Assembly (NCBI GenBank): GCA_947462335.1
Contig: OX381714.1
Location: forward strand, 37,111,360 to 37,175,359
Length of the DNA stretch: 64,000 bases
Direction: 5' to 3'
Source: Harmothoe impar
Taxonomy: Eukaryota; Annelida; Polychaeta; Phyllodocida; Polynoidae
Both the position numbers and the translations under genes were made by a program. The notes beneath the pieces were generated by a model, which was not told the origin of the DNA, ran no database searches, and worked only from the letters and a program-made list of their open reading frames with translations. This document shows, in pieces, positions 24,040-36,064 of this stretch. Numbering within the stretch: the first letter of the stretch is position 1; every line of letters begins with the position of its first letter.

Positions 24040-24439
24040 ATGATTGCAAGACGAATGCAATCGCCTTCACAAAAACAGGAATACTTATCTAGGTGGGTGC
24101 TTTTGAACATAAAAATTGAAACGTTGCATTTGTTAACAAAATAAAATGTATCAGGATGTACAATAGCCAATGTGAAACGTCGTGAATCGCTAATATGGTT
24201 TACACTTGTATACAAAACACAGATGGTGGCCACTGGTAGGCCCCCAGCATGCACGTGTACACTGACTTCCCTTGGTGACCTTTGATATTTGCCTTCATGA
24301 CCAACATGTTTCTGGCCTATATTTGTCACCAGCAACAACGCCAAAACCAGCCTCCAAATGCCACCTTCATCTTCCTGCAATTCAGCTCCCAGCGTCATCA
24401 CACAATCTGCTCGTTTCCCCCCTACTACATGTACTTTGT

Positions 24440-25250
24440 GTATGCCATGCAACCGCCAGTCTGTGTATACCGACAGGAAGTCTGTTTGACTCACTGTCTG
24501 TGTATACCGACTGTAAGTATGTATCTGTGTATACATTGTACCAACACTAAGTCTGTGTATACCAGCTGTCAGTCTGTGTCTGTCTATACCAAGTGTCAGT
24601 ATGTGTCAGTTTATACCAACTGTCACATTGTGTCTGTGTACACCAACTGTCAGTCTGTGTCTGTACACCAGCTGTCAGTCTGTGTCTGTGTATACCAACT
24701 GTCAGTCTGTGTCTGTACACCAGCTGTCAGTCTGTGCCTGTGTATGCCAACTGTCAGGCTGTGTTTGTGTGTACCAGGTGTCAGTCTGTATCTGTGCATA
24801 CCAACTGTCAATCTGTGTATACCAGCTGTCAGTCTGTGTCTGTGTATACCAACTGTCAGTCTGTGTCTGTACACCAGCTGTCAGTCTGTGTCTGTGTATA
24901 CCAACTGTCAGTCTGTGTCTGTACACCAGCTGTCAGTCTGTGCCTGTGTATACCAACTGTCAGGCTGTGTCTGTACACCAGCTGTCAGTCTGTGCCTGTG
25001 TATACCAACTGTCAGGCTGTGTTTGTGTATACCAGGTGTCAGTTTGTATCTGTGTATACCAACTGTCAATCTGTGTATACCAGCTGTCAGTCTGTGTATA
25101 CCAACTATCAGTATGTGTCTGTGTATACCAACAGTCAGTCTGTGTCAGTTTATATTTGTGTGTATCAACAGTAAGTATGTAGCTGTGTATACCAACTGGC
25201 AGTCTGTGTCTGTGTATACCAACTGGCAGTCTGCCTGTGTATATCAACAG
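24440..25250. repeat. Minisatellite, 24-26 bp unit (CTGTCAGTCTGTGTCTGTGTATACCA)
   Basis: About 30 copies with a higher-order 50-52 bp period alternating GTATACCAACTGTCAG and GTACACCAGCTGTCAG. All three plus frames and several minus frames are open across it, producing frames of up to 326 codons that are not genes. Confidence 0.92.
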
Positions 25251-25559
25251 TACGAATATTGACCCCTCTATGCATCTATTAAATGACCCCTCTATCATAT
25301 TGAGGCACAGGACTCAGAACGCTGCTGGACCGCCCCATGAGAAAACCTCCCCTGCCCTTTTGAAAAAAAAGTCAATGTCTTGGCGGTTTTAGTTCTTTTT
25401 CTTTTGCTGTTTTTTTGTGTGACTCTCCCAGCTGCTGCCTCCCCCTCTCTCAGTCTAAGCAACACCCTAGTTCCAATTCAACCAATGTCACTATAGACAC
25501 CACCCGTTCTATAGTAGTAGCAATCGCCTGTCTGGCATCCTAGATGGCCTTATATACCT

Positions 25560-26110
25560 TAGTGGTTATATATCCTCGTGACATCCGCGCGCCCGGCTGG
25601 CTGCTGGACGGCGCGGAAGACGATGGGTTACAGCAGCAGAGGCGGGAGGCCCTAGTCCCCCCTCCAGCCAACACTTCTAGCATTTAATTAGTTTCTAGCG
25701 TGTGTCTCCTTTCAGTGCTGGTCAGGTGCCGGGAGAGCCACCGTGATTGTGGCTTGACAGTCCCCTTTTTTCCCCCCAGGAAGGCTCCGTCGTGGCCATA
25801 GGCTCCAGTACTGGTGGTGTTATTCTGACCCCCCCCCCTCTCCTTGTCCTCCCTCCTGCTCCACTCACACTCACACTTACACTCACACTCACACTCACAC
25901 TCACACTCACGCTCACGCTCACACTCACACTCACACACACTCACGCACACACACATCCCGAATCTCTGTGCTCGCAGCGGGGCTAATAATTTGGCGGCGG
26001 GCCGGCGGCGGCTGAGGGGAGGTGCCTACTAGCGCTGAATGTCGAGTAGCGCGCCGTTGGACTGAGTTAGTATGGCAAAATGGCGTCCTGCGGCAGGAGG
26101 CGGGCTGGGA
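25560..26110. other. GC-rich island with (ACTCAC)n microsatellite
   Basis: CpG-rich patches (CGCGCGCCCGGC at about 25588, GGCGGCGGGCCGGCGGCGG at about 25993) and a YY1-like CAAAATGGCGTCC at about 26075 suggest a possible promoter or CpG island. A (CACTCA)n tract occupies 25863-25945. A strong acceptor-like CCCCTTTTTTCCCCCCAG ends at about 25780, but no coding exon is recognised after it. Confidence 0.35.
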
Positions 26111-26159
26111 GGCGGCATCAAAGCTGCACTATATAACTCACCATACCAACCTGGTGCCC

Positions 26160-26720
26160 AGCCCCTGTGAGCAGCTCACTCAGGGCCCAGCCTGCCAATG
26201 AGTAGCTCAGATCCCAGCAATACATGATGCCAGTGAGCTGTTCACTGCAATGCCTCCTAGTGGGCTGATTGGAGGCAATGCCTGCCAGTAAGATACATGT
26301 CATGGGTAATGCCTGACAGTGTCAGAGATACCTGTCATACAGGGAGCAGCTTAGGGCAATGCCTGACAGTGTCAGAGATCCCTGTCAAGGAACAGCTCAG
26401 GGCCTGACAGTGTCAGAGATACCTGTCAGGGAGCAGCTCAGGTAATGCCTGACAGTGTCAGAGATACCTGTCATGCAGCTCAGGTAATGCCTGACAGTGT
26501 CAGAGATACCTGTTACTGAGCAGCACAGGTAATGCCTGACGCTGTCAGAGATATCTGTCATACAGTGAGCAGCTTAGGGTATTGCATAACAGTGTTAGAG
26601 ATACCTGTCACTGAACAGCGCAGGTAATGCATAACAGTGTCAGAGATACCTCTCAGGGAGCAGCTCAGGTAATGCCTGACAGTCAGATACCTGTCGGTGA
26701 GTAGCTCAGCTCAATGAATA
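26160..26720. repeat. Minisatellite, about 42-46 bp unit
   Basis: Eight or so copies of a unit containing AATGCCTGACAGTGTCAGAG, ATACCTGTCA and GAGCAGCTCAGG. The unit carries a palindrome (CTGACAGTGTCAG) and the GAGCAGCTC nonamer. It decays at both edges. Confidence 0.85.
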
Positions 26721-27301
26721 CCTGCAGGTGTGTAGCTGATGGCCATGCATGCTCATGAGCAGTTCAGTACAATGTCTCCTTTTGAGCAAATTAATCAGGG
26801 CAATGTCTGCCCTTGAGCTAATCAATGCGATATCTACCCTTAGGCAGGTCAGGACAATGCTTGCCCTTGAACAAATCGTTGCCCTTGGGCAAATCATGGC
26901 AATAGCTGCCCTGCATGTCAGTAAGGCAATATCAGTGAGTATGCACCTGCCTCTGTAAATGAGCTACACCAGCTGTATGCTATACATAGCATAAGGTGTA
27001 GTTTATAATTGTTTGCAATGCACAAAATGTATCAACAATTACCTCCCCTTGCCACTAGCATTATAAAACACAATGTGTGTGACATTCAGTGCCAAGTACT
27101 GGCTTTACAAAGGTATATGTCGGTGTGGCATGTATGAAAAGAACTGTGACCTATATAGATCGTCTGACCAGTGGCCAGTTAACCTCAAATTACTCCTTAG
27201 ATCTACACCTGACTCGCAAGAGACCCCCTCCTTAGATACACAGGTGACCTAGCTCCTCTCCTATGACACTCACCGAGAGGTGATACTAGCCAAGTCTCGT
27301 C
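26721..27301. other. Intronic stretch, decayed repeat edge then unique DNA
   Basis: About 26760-26925 still shows loose TGCCCTTGAGCAAATC repeats. No gene seen beyond. Confidence 0.5.
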
Positions 27302-27543
27302 TTAACCCTTTAGTGGTCGCATCTTGTGCTTTAATGCAATGTTTTAATAAATTTGGTCATCATGATATCAGACGTGTAGGCTGGCTCAGCAGTGCTGCAT
27401 TCGATCATGATGCCGACCCAATGGGATTGATACACTCCTGAAGGGTGGGCATGATGCATTTATGCAGGCCTGGCGAGTAGGATCAGTGCAGTCAGCACAT
27501 GAAAGCAGCACATGAAAGCACTAGGCGGCCCTTAAAGGGTTAA
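27302..27543. mobile_element. piggyBac-like MITE copy with intact TTAA flanks
   Basis: It starts TTAACCCTTTAGTGGTCGC and ends GGCGGCCCTTAAAGGGTTAA. Both TTAA duplications are present. The core contains GGTCATCATGATATC and GGGCATGATGCATTTATGCA. Confidence 0.8.
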
Positions 27544-27743
27544 GGTGGTGGTGATGATCGATCGTCTGAGTGTGTGGCGGCCTTTGGGGCACCTTGATGT
27601 CAGGCAGTGTGCGAAATGGCGGTCTAACCAGGGCGAGGTTATCTATCCTACCCTTTCTATTTCCTGCAGGTGGAGGTTTTGTCTGAGGTTGTGTCTAAAT
27701 CTTGTCCCTACATAGGGACTGTTCTAGGATACATAGATTATAT

Positions 27744-27763
27744 CTAGAGAGAGAGAAAGAGAG

Positions 27764-27846
<83 letters not shown>

Positions 27847-28003
27847 AGTAACAGAGAGAGGGGGAGAGGTGCAGTTGACTGGTAGATGGACAGAGAGATG
27901 AGGAACTGGGGCAGATAGAAGTGGTAGAGGCAATAATATCAAGGAAGGCAAAGAGACAGACTGCGTTCTTTAGCAGTGAATCACTGAGTAAGGCACCTAT
28001 TGG
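27744..28003. repeat. Interspersed repeat attached to (GA)n microsatellite
   Basis: A pure (GA)n run of about 90 bp (27750-27842) is followed by a 160-bp unique block ending GTAAGGCACCTATTGG. The same block, inverted, lies at 34288-34449 and also abuts a (CT)n run. The microsatellite is thus the tail of a dispersed element, possibly a SINE. The long minus frame here is an artefact. Confidence 0.75.
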
Positions 28004-29690
28004 AGAGAGATGGGTAGATAACAACTTGATGTGATAGCGCCAGGTACCTAGAGCTGTTACTATAGCATCATAGTGTACATTTTCCAAAGAAATGTTTAAC
28101 TTTATTGCTCCACGGTAGAGAGTTACATAGGTCGCACAGCCGCGTACCCACAGGGCAGCACTGCGTGGGTAGGCTGTGTGTGGCATATAGAGTTTCAATA
28201 GGAGCAGTATGCACCACCTAAGCCAATGTGATGCCAGGAAGAGAATATATATTCCACAGTAAAGCAAACAATGCAGGATCATTCTAAAAATATTCAGGCA
28301 TATCCCACTGAAAGAACAATTTTGATATTACCAATGATTAAATATATTTAGCAAAATAAACATATTTCAAAGGCCCTCAAGACATGGACATATCAAGTTG
28401 AACATAAATATTCATCTAATTGTTGTTACCTATGCTATCCAAGGTTTTTCTGGTATGACGTCCTAAGGTTCTATTTTAGATGTGTTGTCCGTTTCAAAGT
28501 TATGACAGTTTGACATTCTCAACGTTACAGGTAAAATATACCGAGAATATAACGAACGATTAATAATGTTTTAACAGAGTAACAAAGTGAACTGTTGTGC
28601 GCAAACACCGTGAGAAAGGATTGGCTTGATTCAAGAATTAAGATAAATATGATTTAATATCTGGCAAGGTCACGGTAGTTTGAGTTCTTTATAGTCAAAT
28701 TTAGGATACAAAAACACTTAAAAAGCCCTTGAAAAACAAGGAATTACATTCATTATATGAGGGAAGTTACCTGTATATTCTTAAAGAGTTATATGTACAT
28801 TTTTTTTAAATTCAACTCATGTTTATAAGCAGATTCACGTGTACAGAATCGACTTCTTAGGTATTCTGATTCCTGGATACCTTTCTATTTCTAGCAAGGA
28901 AAATATTTCTAGATCCCTGGAAAATCTAAACCGAACTCCACACTCAATATGTGCCTTATTATAAGGTTAATATAGCCAAGATTTGTAAAATTGAATTTTC
29001 TGTAACCTATCTGATACAGTGGGATACTCCTGACGTCCTATTGATCAATACATCGATTTCTAGTTCTCTTGTACAATCACTGTAATCTATACAGCATAGG
29101 GTATGGCACATGGAGAGGTTGTCAAATGTATCCATGCCTTTTATCCCTTTAGCAATCCATGAGTGCAAATACTTATGATGTCTGAGAATATGGATTTTAT
29201 AACACGAGGGTTGGTGCAGGGGCTTGTAGTAGTAATGTTACCGTTAGGCCTCAAACAATCACAGGTGGTGGGGTTCATAGAACCTCATAGATGAGTGATG
29301 GGGACCCTATTGGTTAGGGTAGAACATGTATAGAGCAATGCTGGCAATCAATACATCACACAAACTACCCCCCTAACCATTGAAGCCCAACACAACCAAC
29401 ACACGTCGGTGTTCCTGTCAAAGATAAAATATAACATAAAACATAAATATAACAGAAAGTGTATCAATAGTATAACCTTGATAACAATTTCTTCACACGA
29501 TGTATGAGTGTGTTCAATTTCGATCAGGTAGTGCTGAAATCTTGAGGAGGAACGAAATCAAAATCTGAACAGGGCGTGCCTGAAGCAGAATCTGTGCAGG
29601 GCGTGCCCGAAGATGGCCACAAATGACGTCAGACAACCAATGCCTGGGTGTGACACCTTCCCATCATGCCCATCGCCTGCTGTCACGTGA
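28004..29690. other. Intronic stretch, nothing recognised
   Basis: AT-rich unique DNA with no open frame of note. Confidence 0.5.
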
Positions 29691-29698
29691 CCAGTGCC

Positions 29699-29750
29699 CT
29701 CTGACCTGACCCCTGACCCCTGACCTCTGACCTCTGACCCCATGACCCCT
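29699..29750. promoter_or_regulatory. Tandem TGACCTC/TGACCCC array (nuclear-receptor half-site-like)
   Basis: Seven or so TGACCT or TGACCC heptamers in tandem create DR1-type arrays of the AGGTCA half-site on the minus strand. This may be a 7-bp microsatellite rather than a regulatory element. Confidence 0.35.
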
Positions 29751-29826
29751 CCACACCCACCCCTGTACCTTCTCCCCCAGCCATGAGACATTGCCTCAGA
29801 CACACAACGATTAACTGGTGGGGCTG

Positions 29827-29950
29827 GGGAAATGTGAACGGTCTCGAGAGGAAAGGATACCTCCTTAAATAGTCTCTATGAAAGACCCTTTCTTGCGTTT
29901 CTCTCGTATTTTAAGGGGAAATGTGAACGATCTCGAGAGGAAAGGATACT
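29827..29950. repeat. Two 34-bp direct repeats
   Basis: GGGAAATGTGAACGGTCTCG at about 29827 and GGGAAATGTGAACGATCTCG at about 29917 are both followed by AGAGGAAAGGATAC. One mismatch, about 90 bp apart, each containing the palindrome TCTCGAGA or a near version. Confidence 0.8.
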
Positions 29951-30212
29951 ATTGCGGTCAATACTGTACAATTAGTTTAACCAGAAATAAGATATAGTCC
30001 AATTGGCGCTTGTAGAGGGCACGAGAACTGCAGCAGATACAGTACATGTAGGTGCCACTGGGACTAACTGTGAGGAATACAAACAGTGGTTTACCTGCTA
30101 AATCATGCAGGAATCAACTTTGGAAGTTCAGGGAGGAAGGGGAAGGGGTAGCTTGAATGTCCAGGAATGAGCAGCACAGTAGCAGTATGGCAGAGTCAAC
30201 TAGATTCCATTA

Positions 30213-30475
30213 CACAGAAAAAAGAAATAGCATCAAAAGGGAGTCCAGGTTACCTCCAGAATGACTCCCCTCTTTCGGGGAGCCCAAGCCTGCCTAGGAG
30301 AGCCTAGGTGACTCCCTGGAGTCTACTCCCCTGGTGACCTAAGGGAGTCACCTGGGGAAGTCACATAATTCCCTGGCTCACCAAAGGGAGTCACATAAGG
30401 ACCTGGGCTCCCCTAAAGATGGGAGTCATTCTGGAGGCAACCTGGACTCTGTTTGACGCTGGGTTTTTTTCTGTG
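30213..30475. mobile_element. MITE with long (about 70 bp) terminal inverted repeats
   Basis: The left arm (CACAGAAAAAAGAAATAGC, then GGGAGTCCAGGTTACCTCC) is inverted at the right end (GGAGGCAACCTGGACTC, then TTTTTTTCTGTG). The arms extend inward over GAATGACTCCC. The interior repeats GGGAGTCAC in both orientations. No duplication is obvious at the edges. Confidence 0.75.
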
Positions 30476-31942
30476 TGCATATACTTTCCGTTTGACACTT
30501 GAATTTGTATCTAAGCAAGTATACTAAGCCCCCCCCCCCCCCCCATGTGTTTACAATAGAACCATTTTAACACATTACCGTAATCTTACCAACAAAGTAC
30601 AACTAGTGAATTTATCATGTATGGGTCACCACTTATTGGGGTGCCCTATTCACGGTGTATAGCATACTCTAATACAGCGAATCTACCTTATGTCCAGATA
30701 GCTGGGAATACTGAAGGGCAACCAAAAGACACAGACGTTACAATATGGTTAGTCCAACTAAAATGGATATACAGAACACCAGCATGGTACCAAGGAGGCA
30801 GTAATGGAAGGGCTGGTAGGAGGGGATTTGACCTTTGGCCCTGACCCTTGACCAGCCCAGGATGACCTTGTCTATAACAGCACTGGCATAATGTCAGCAC
30901 GAAGATGGAGTAGGCTACACAAAGCAGAGTTTGTGCATGGTAACCAGACCCCCATGGGATCCCTCAAATCTTTGTGTTCAGAGGGCAATTGTTTTGTGTG
31001 TTCCCTCTTTAAACGGTCAGGCAGGTAAAATGAACAAGGGTTTGAGCACCATACATTGAGTGTTTTTTTTCTATTTCACTTTTTTCTATCTTTTACTACA
31101 TAATAACCACTGCGGATAATTAGTATAGCTAAGGCCTATATATACAGCAGAATATACTGTAGATATACAGCATTAAAGATATTTGAGTTGATACTAACTA
31201 TTATGCACTAAACCTACAGTCAAGTATACCGGTACTTATTTATAATGGTGCTGGAGAGACATAGTTACTAATAAGACTATCAATCAGTTACCTGCTAATT
31301 TATTCCTAAATCATTTACGTCAATTATGCTAATTAGGACCAAGTAATGGAAATAGACACACATTTTGAGTACATGTATATTTCATTTCTCCAACATTTAG
31401 TATAGGTACCAGCTCTATTGGCGTCCAAACCCTACAAAACATACCTAGTTAAAATGCCGCGGCCTCTGTCCAAACCAATTGATCAGTGTCCACAAATAAC
31501 GAAACAGGTAATTCTCCACCCTAAGTTCTTGGAACCGCCACCACGTGTCGCTGTAAAGTATTCATTAACTATCCGAGCCCGCCCGTCGCCACTCACATTG
31601 GTAACCATAGTAACGGACAATTCGTTGGCCTGCCTCACCCGCCCTGGATTACATGAGCACGATGCGAGAATGTGTTCTAGGACCTACTCTGGCAATGACA
31701 CTAGTCATTATATTAATGCAAATAGCAGACAATTAGTATCTATATGAACCTTCAACCAACGGCATGACGTCTCATACTCTCTAGAATAATGGTTCTGCTT
31801 AATACCTCCATGGGATTGTGTGAGCAATACAATCAGTGTCTTGTTCACTTAGATTATGTCTGCAATATTCTACTATATAAATGTAGAAAATAGCATATAG
31901 ATAAACTACAAATTTAAATGGCGTTGAGTGACAATCTTGCCA
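30476..31942. other. Intronic stretch with a C-run and one X-box-like motif
   Basis: A C-run of about 14 lies at 30531-30544. GTAACCATAGTAAC at 31601-31614 resembles an RFX X-box. A 109-codon plus frame at 31418-31747 shows no recognisable domain. Confidence 0.5.
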
Positions 31943-31945
31943 ATA

Positions 31946-31947
<2 letters not shown>

Positions 31948-32026
<79 letters not shown>
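31948..32026. repeat. (AT)n microsatellite
   Basis: About 39 AT units, uninterrupted. Confidence 0.97.
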
Positions 32027-32029
<3 letters not shown>

Positions 32030-33281
32030 CCATTATGTGCCACATGAGTAAAGTCACATGAACACGTGAAATATAAAAATGACCGGTAGCTAGTTACAGG
32101 TACAAATATATGGACACACAGGTTTTCAGTTCAAGAAAACCTTTATGGTGTAGCGATTGAACGACTAATGACGTAAAACACACGAGGATTGGGACCATCG
32201 CACATACTACAGGCCATAGTATGCCATGGCTGACAATACTGAGAACGACGTGTACTTACTTATTCATCGACTTTTCTCTTGCATAACATATATATTGTAC
32301 ATGGTACACAACCCCCTTCCCTGCACGGGCCCTTCACACTGTCATAGTTGATCTACATCTTTCTCCACTACATTGTTTTATCACCATCTACCATCGTATA
32401 GACTCCCTCACTGGGATCCTGTAGCGGGAAGAGCTGCTGGTTGATCAGTTATATTAGATATTTTCACTGTTAAACTAAAACGAAATAATCAGGAAAAGGT
32501 ATAAATTTAGAGATTTATTAAGGTATGATGCAATACCCTGACAGTGCCCACCCAGTTTTATTCCAATCGTCAATTATCGGTTGATAAAAAACTAAGCTTA
32601 TGGTATATGATTGGATATTCAGGCGATAGACCTAGACATCCTATACTGTAACCTCACCGTGCCACCAGTAAAGGGACAACGCGTTGCCACCGCGGTGTGA
32701 GTAGTATACGGAAGGTGCACATTGAATCAGGCCAACTTTGAACGTGATTCTACATAACACCATATACATACAAATGTATCATGTATGCCCACCACCTGTG
32801 CTCCCATTTCACTATCGTTGCACATACCAACTGTTATCTGGCACAGTCAATATAGTCAGTGTATACTGGTTAAATACTTTTCATTTCATTCCTAGAAAGG
32901 GCCGGACTTATTGGTACATATATGAGGCACAGTTCTTGCCCTCGGCAATGTGAATATTAGATGAATTAGCAGATATCGCGTCACTGGTGGATCGGCCTTA
33001 TAGTGTGAGGGTATGTGTAACAGGGGCAAACTGTCAATAGTACCTAGTGGTGCCAGGTGTTTCACCCATTGACAACACTCAATGATACAACCATCACAGT
33101 ATACATCTCAGTAATGTGTCCATATATTGTATACGATACAGTCTGTATGGTTTATAATATGTGTGAACCGAGATGGTGGTAGATTTGGAAACTCGGTGTC
33201 GATTTTCATGCATGACTCAAATCTACATTGACTCCTACAAGCAATGTGAAGTTGACATGGTACAAGTGAAACGCTGTGTAA
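32027..33281. other. Intronic stretch, nothing recognised
   Basis: No gene, tandem repeat or paired termini seen. Confidence 0.5.
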
Positions 33282-33427
33282 CCCAGTAGACAAATAACGT
33301 TATACACCATTTTATAACGTTATATAACGTTATATGTCAACGTTTTTCTACGGCTCTTTAGTACGACATAACGTTATGTAAAATTTAAAACGTTATTTTG
33401 ACGTAAAATAACGTTTTTTTGTTAGTT
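33282..33427. mobile_element. MITE, CCCAGTAAACA family, right terminus truncated
   Basis: It begins CCCAGTAGACAAATAACG and ends TAACGTTTTTTTGTTAGTT, lacking the final CTGGG. A 76-bp palindrome follows a few bases later. Confidence 0.75.
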
Positions 33428-33432
33428 CGAAA

Positions 33433-33508
33433 GTGGTATAAGCCAAGGACATGGTAATTATCCAAGGCGCCAGCCAAGGATAATTACCACTGTCAAGGGT
33501 TATAACAC
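33433..33508. repeat. 76-bp near-perfect palindrome
   Basis: GTGGTATAAGCC...GGTAATTATCC is inverted as GGATAATTACC...GGGTTATAACAC around a 12-bp centre (AAGGCGCCAGCC). It could be a tiny hairpin MITE. Confidence 0.7.
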
Positions 33509-34287
33509 TTATGCTGCAACTCACACATATCCATATTTAACTTATACCCAGTGTTTGGCTTGTGATTGGTTTGCACATGTCATATACAGACAGGCAGCTT
33601 CTTTTGTTCTCCCAGCCATCTGTGGTATAAAAAAAAAAGTGTTCTGAAGCTGGGGTTGTGTCTCTCCTTTGTTCTGTTTTGGCCGCACAATCCATCTCTC
33701 TCCTCCATAGATGAAAGATGGATTTATATAACACCTGGTAGGTTAAATATAATTCATGGGGCACTAAATAGACCATTTAAAAATACACACTCACAGCACG
33801 CATATGGTTGTAAGCTTCAATGATCATAGTAAAAATATAATACGGAATTGGATATGACAGTAAAGACCGCACCTATCAGCAGGGCCGCTGACATAGAATC
33901 GGCCACAATAGAGGGCTCAGTCCATTGTTCAGTGAGTGATACTTGAATTATTGAGAGTCACTTATAGTGCGTGTTGTGTACCAACCTCCCCTCACCTGCC
34001 ACGCATCACACAGCGTACAGTAGCTCTAACTGTCAATACCACCACTGCCTGCCACCCACAAATTGCCACCCACCTATTGCCACCCGCCGCAGGTCACGTG
34101 CAAATCATTCCCAATCCCTTTGGCAGGAGAATATTACCAATTTGTACTGAATATCGATCAAGGCTGCTGTTCATGCGAATTTGCAATTTAACCCTTTTAC
34201 TGCCCCCCTACCACCTGCACACAGGCACACGGGTCTACCAAATTCAACTTTCCACCGACGCCGTTTCAGCTTTCAATTATGTTATAT

Positions 34288-34443
34288 CCAATAGGTGCCT
34301 TACTCAGTGATTCACTGCTAAAGAACGCAGTCTGTCTCTTTGCCTTCCTTGATATTATTGGCTCCACCACTTCTATCTGCCCCAGTTCCTCATCTCTCTG
34401 TCCATCTACCAGTCAACTGCACCTCTCCCCCTCTCTCTGTTAC

Positions 34444-34507
<64 letters not shown>
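34288..34507. repeat. Inverted copy of the 27.8-kb interspersed repeat plus (CT)n
   Basis: CCAATAGGTGCCTTACTCAG begins a 160-bp block nearly identical to the reverse complement of 27844-28003, followed by a (CT)n tract from about 34449 to 34507. More CT-rich sequence continues to about 34600. Confidence 0.85.
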
Positions 34508-34512
<5 letters not shown>

Positions 34513-34607
34513 CTCTACCCTAGTTAGTCTCTCTCTGCCCCTCTCTGTCTCTGCATGTCTCTCTGTCTCTTACGCTGTCCCTCCTTCTCTGTTTCTCTCT
34601 AACACCG

Positions 34608-36064
34608 ACCCCTGTGCTTCCTCATCGTAAAGCCCCTCCAGGACCTGACCCCGTGCTCCTGGCCAATCTCTGGCTGCCATAAGAGCCTCTCCTGGGGTTA
34701 CATCACTGGCAGTGCGCGCGGCGGTTGGATAACCCCTGTTACTTATTTACTCCAAGACATGGACGCCTGACCCTGAGCTGCTCTGAGCTGCTCCCAGCTG
34801 CTCTGTGCATGCCTTTACATTGTGCCACATATCCATAAGGTGCTCCTATAGTGACCATGGTATGTACTAGATAACCCACAAGCTCTCTGTTGTATGTATA
34901 CGTAATTAGGTTTCAGTGTTATATATTATGCACTGTTCTTATGGAATATCAAAAGAGGAACCTTGAACTCAGGAGGGTGGGTTCACGGGTGAAATTGTTG
35001 TGAAAGGCTATATGAGCCTCCGCTTTACTGGTACAATATTGAGGGAAACCTCTATAATGTATCGTTGCTACCATTGATGTAGCAGTGGAAAATTGTATTC
35101 CATATAATCTACTGTGAGCCCACGACCCATCCATTACATTTGTTAACTTGTCTATGGTTTGTCCAGCCCTATACTATGTTAGCGGTGTGACATAATCACC
35201 ACATAGCATTCCACTACTCTAACCTTAACCCCAACCGACCTCTATTAGCTCACAGCTATAATGTTTTCCATTGCCATTTCCCAATTCCTATACATACACC
35301 TATAACCTTATCCGACACACCTTCACTCGATTCAATCATTCGATAATATTAGCTCTCCTCCTGCCATTACCGACCCCTTTGATTCCCTCCCACTCCAAAT
35401 GCCCTAGGTTATCACCCCTTTGCTTTATCTCTTGATAGGGATGCTCATCGCCGCCAGTGAGGTGTTCCACTGAAGGGGTAGACTGAAATAGACTGTTATA
35501 AATTCTACTGATCAACCCAACATAATATTCATCTTTAGATGATAGTGCCTTACTCAGATAACAAAAGATGTTATGCAACGCTTTTAGAACGTTTCTCTGT
35601 AGGTACCTATCATAACTAAAAGTTGTAAAATACCGTGTTTTTTTTGTTAGCACGGTTACTGAATCAATAATGATTGGATATATCATGAAGCAAATTTACA
35701 TAATTCAAACTCTGTGAACCAATATAAATTTTATGAAACAACCCCAGCCCAATGGGAGGAGTTATAGGGAGTGTAGGGCGGGTACTAAGCTGGGGCATGG
35801 GTGAAAAGGGGGTAGGGTGGTGGTTGGTGGAGAGGATCTCCTCGTAAAGATATGGACGTGTGCTTAACACGGGGAGGAATCAAGGTGATCTGTACATGCT
35901 TCCCACGCGTCTTTCTGCTTCACTGACGCCTGTCACTTAAACCCAGCCTCCCTACATCTACCATGGAGCAGATACCTCCTGCTCCTATCTCCCTACCCCC
36001 TCACCCATCCATCTAGCCACCTACCTCTCAGCCTTCTCCATGGTTTTACTAACACAGCAGATGA
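34608..36064. other. Intronic stretch with a decayed MITE fragment
   Basis: About 35570-35660 resembles the AACGTT MITE family (CAACGC, AACGTTTCTCTGTAGG, TTTTTTTTGTTAGC) but the ends are degraded. Two GAGCTGCTC motifs lie at 34776-34796. No gene seen. Confidence 0.45.

Noticed and set aside
24440..25250. CRISPR array
   Set aside because: The repeats are contiguous without unique spacers, and the genome is eukaryotic.
24282..25262. 326-codon plus frame rich in VSLCLCIPTV
   Set aside because: It is the translation of a minisatellite that is open in all three plus frames. There is no domain and no unique flanking coding sequence.
27660..27675. Second recursive splice site (TTTCCTGCAG|GTGGAG)
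   Set aside because: The acceptor is good but GTGGAG is a poor donor, so it is more likely chance or an ordinary acceptor-like sequence.
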